Shown here one piece after another: positions 62,512-64,000 of a stretch of 64,000 bases of DNA. Origin of the DNA: Mycobacterium sp. 1081908.1 (GTDB lineage Bacteria; Actinomycetota; Actinomycetes; Mycobacteriales; Mycobacteriaceae). Position numbers and translations under genes: made by a program. The notes below the pieces were generated by a model, which made no database searches, was not told the DNA's origin, and worked only from the letters and a program-made list of their open reading frames with translations. Numbering within the stretch: position 1 is the first letter of the stretch; each line of letters begins with the position of its first letter. The stretch spans positions 1 to 64,000 of the forward strand of contig NZ_LZLY01000021.1 of NCBI RefSeq assembly GCF_001673535.1, in the 5' to 3' direction.

Positions 62512-63489
62512 ATGATTCGCTTCCTCGCGCGCCGGTTGCTCAACTACATCGTGCTGCTGGCGCTGGCGTCGTTTCTGACCTACTGCCTGACCTCGGTGGC
62601 CTTCTCGCCGCTGGACAGCCTGCTGCAGCGCAACCCGCGCCCGCCGCAGGCCGTCATCGACGCCAAGGCCCACGCGCTCGGCCTGGACAAGCCGATACCG
62701 ATCCGGTACGCGAACTGGGCCTCGCACGTCGCCCGCGGCGACTTCGGCACCACCATCACCGGACAGCCCGTCGCCGCCACGCTGTGGCGCCGGGTCGGGG
62801 TCAGCCTGCGGCTGCTGGTCGTCGGCTCCGTGGTGGGCACCGTGCTGGGCATCGTCGCCGGGGCGTGGGGCGCGATCCGCCAGTACCGGCTGAGCGACCG
62901 CGTCGTCACCCTGCTGGCGCTGCTCGTGCTGAGCACCCCCTCGTTCGTCATCGCCAACCTGCTGATCCTGGGTGCGCTGCGGACCAACTGGGCCGTCGGC
63001 GTGCATCTCTTCGACTACACCGGCGAGACCTCTCCGGGGGTGCCGGGCGGGTTCTGGCCGCAGCTGGTGGACCGGCTGCGGCACCTGATCCTGCCGACGC
63101 TGACGCTGGCGCTGATGGGCGCCGCGGGATACAGCCGCTATCAGCGCAACGCGATGCTCGACGTCCTCGGGCAGGACTTCATTCGCACCGCCCGCGCCAA
63201 GGGGCTGACCCGGCGGCGCGCGCTGTTCAAGCACGGGCTGCGCACCGCGCTGATACCGCTGGCCACACTGTTCGCCTACGGGGTGGCCGGGCTGGTCGTC
63301 GGGGCCGTGTTCGTCGAGAAGATCTTCGGCTGGCACGGCATGGGCGAATGGCTGGTGCAGGGCATTACGGCCCAGGACACCAACATCATCGCGGCGATCA
63401 CGCTGTTCTCCGGCACGGTGGTGTTGCTGGCCGGCCTGCTGTCCGACGTCTTCTACGCGGCGCTCGATCCGAGGGTGCGCGTCTCATGA
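62512..63489 (+). CDS. oppB: Peptide ABC transporter permease, DppB/OppB type
   Basis: A 325-residue permease with six transmembrane helices. Family marks are the N-terminal FLARRLLNYIVLLALASFLT, a GDFGTTITGQPV loop and the EAA motif ARAKGLTRRRALFKHGLRTA that docks the ATPase. It corresponds to Rv1283c. It is divergent from canA (136 bases between) and overlaps the next permease gene by ATGA. Confidence 0.93.
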   Translation: MIRFLARRLLNYIVLLALASFLTYCLTSVAFSPLDSLLQRNPRPPQAVIDAKAHALGLDKPIPIRYANWASHVARGDFGTTITGQPVAATLWRRVGVSLRLLVVGSVVGTVLGIVAGAWGAIRQYRLSDRVVTLLALLVLSTPSFVIANLLILGALRTNWAVGVHLFDYTGETSPGVPGGFWPQLVDRLRHLILPTLTLALMGAAGYSRYQRNAMLDVLGQDFIRTARAKGLTRRRALFKHGLRTALIPLATLFAYGVAGLVVGAVFVEKIFGWHGMGEWLVQGITAQDTNIIAAITLFSGTVVLLAGLLSDVFYAALDPRVRVS

Positions 63490-64000
63490 CCTCTGAAGTG
63501 TCTGCGGCGCAGGGGGTTTCGCGCCCGGAGGGGTTCGCCTCACGCCGGACGTTGGTGCTGCGGCGGTTCGGGCGCAACCGGCTCGCGGTGGCGTCGCTGA
63601 CGCTGCTGGTGCTGCTGTTCGTCGGCTGCTACGCGCTGCCCTCGCTGCTGCCCTACTCTTACGACGACCTCGATTTCAACGCGCTGCTGCAGCCGCCGAA
63701 CACCCGGCACTGGCTCGGCACCAACGCGATGGGCCAGGACCTGTTGGCGCAGATCCTGCGGGGCATGCAGAAGTCGATGCTGATCGGCGTCTGCGTGGCG
63801 TTCATCTCCACCGGCATCGCCGCGACCGTCGGGTCGGTCGCCGGCTATTTCGGCGGATGGCGAGACCGGGCGCTGATGTGGGTGGTCGACCTGCTGCTGG
63901 TCGTGCCCAGCTTCATCCTGATCGCGATCCTCACGCCGCGGGTGAAGAAGTCGTCCAGCGTCCTGCTGCTGGTGCTGCTGCTGGCCGCGTTCGGCTGGAT
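63486..64000 (+). CDS. oppC: Peptide ABC transporter permease, DppC/OppC type (5' part)
   Basis: The frame begins MTSEVSAAQGVSRPEGFASR and stays open to the right edge (171 codons seen). It contains the first helix (LAVASLTLLVLLFVGCYALP), the periplasmic PPNTRHWLGTNAMGQDLLAQ segment and further helices typical of DppC/OppC. The EAA loop and C-terminus lie outside the window. ATGA overlap with the oppB-like gene implies coupled translation. Matches Rv1282c. Confidence 0.9.
   Translation, partial: MTSEVSAAQGVSRPEGFASRRTLVLRRFGRNRLAVASLTLLVLLFVGCYALPSLLPYSYDDLDFNALLQPPNTRHWLGTNAMGQDLLAQILRGMQKSMLIGVCVAFISTGIAATVGSVAGYFGGWRDRALMWVVDLLLVVPSFILIAILTPRVKKSSSVLLLVLLLAAFGW

Overview
The window is a high-GC mycobacterial chromosome segment. 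Its gene order follows the M. tuberculosis H37Rv block from PE_PGRS24 (Rv1325c) back to oppC (Rv1282c), in inverted orientation. The 16S rRNA has the short form of helix 18 although the rest of the window looks like a slow grower (M. tuberculosis-like synteny, a PE_PGRS gene). That combination is known from the M. simiae complex, so a member of that complex is the best guess (inference).

Layout. 1-6.7 kb: 3' part of a PE_PGRS gene, a CnoX-like thioredoxin, the thiolase fadA4, methylmalonyl-CoA epimerase, a zinc-ribbon protein, the mismatch endonuclease nucS and a class III adenylate cyclase. 6.8-12.6 kb: accessory genes replacing the H37Rv cyclase paralogues: an OFA-type MFS transporter with a 34-aa partner peptide, a second MFS with a divergent LysR regulator, a TetR gene remnant, and a PPOX-fold/amidohydrolase pair. 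12.6-14.6 kb: alkylation repair (ada-alkA fusion and ogt). 14.6-20.1 kb: a complete rRNA operon on the minus strand (16S-23S-5S) with two tandem promoters. 20.2-22.5 kb: murA, the cobalamin adenosyltransferase and a VOC protein. 22.5-30.9 kb: the ATP synthase operon Rv1303-atpBEFHAGDC-Rv1312. 31.1-35.2 kb: wecA, tsaC, prmC, prfA, rpmE. 35.4-45.5 kb: an inserted fadD, rho, thrB, thrC, hom, lysA, argS. 45.6 kb: tRNA-Arg(CCG). 45.8-57.9 kb: an accessory block of small redox, regulatory and detoxification genes (a GarA-like FHA protein, Ddn-like, VOC, MarR, DoxX, AhpD-like, SDRs, TetR, PPOX, Nudix, SnoaL, SRPBCC, an RCK/TrkA potassium channel, an LLM-class F420 enzyme). 57.9-64 kb: a cluster-less Rrf2 regulator with cysNC and cysD, a thioesterase, a beta-carbonic anhydrase, and the start of the opp/dpp permease operon, which runs off the right edge.

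How the genes work together. The core blocks serve energy (F1Fo ATPase), envelope precursors (MurA, WecA), translation termination and rRNA synthesis, aspartate-family amino acids (Hom, ThrC, ThrB, LysA), sulfate activation (CysD/CysNC) and DNA repair (NucS, AlkA, Ogt). Clear regulatory signals sit in front of several transcription units: a twin TGTCAG-N4-CTGACA operator between marR and a VOC gene; a 12-5-12 palindrome in front of cysDNC whose operon also encodes an Rrf2 regulator; and a perfect TetR-type operator lying on a -10 box beside a TetR gene that has lost its DNA-binding half. No CRISPR array, phage, integrase or intact insertion sequence was seen. I did not find a clearly new multi-gene system. 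The best leads are the cysDNC/Rrf2 circuit, the MFS small subunit, the GarA paralogue and the orphaned TetR operator.
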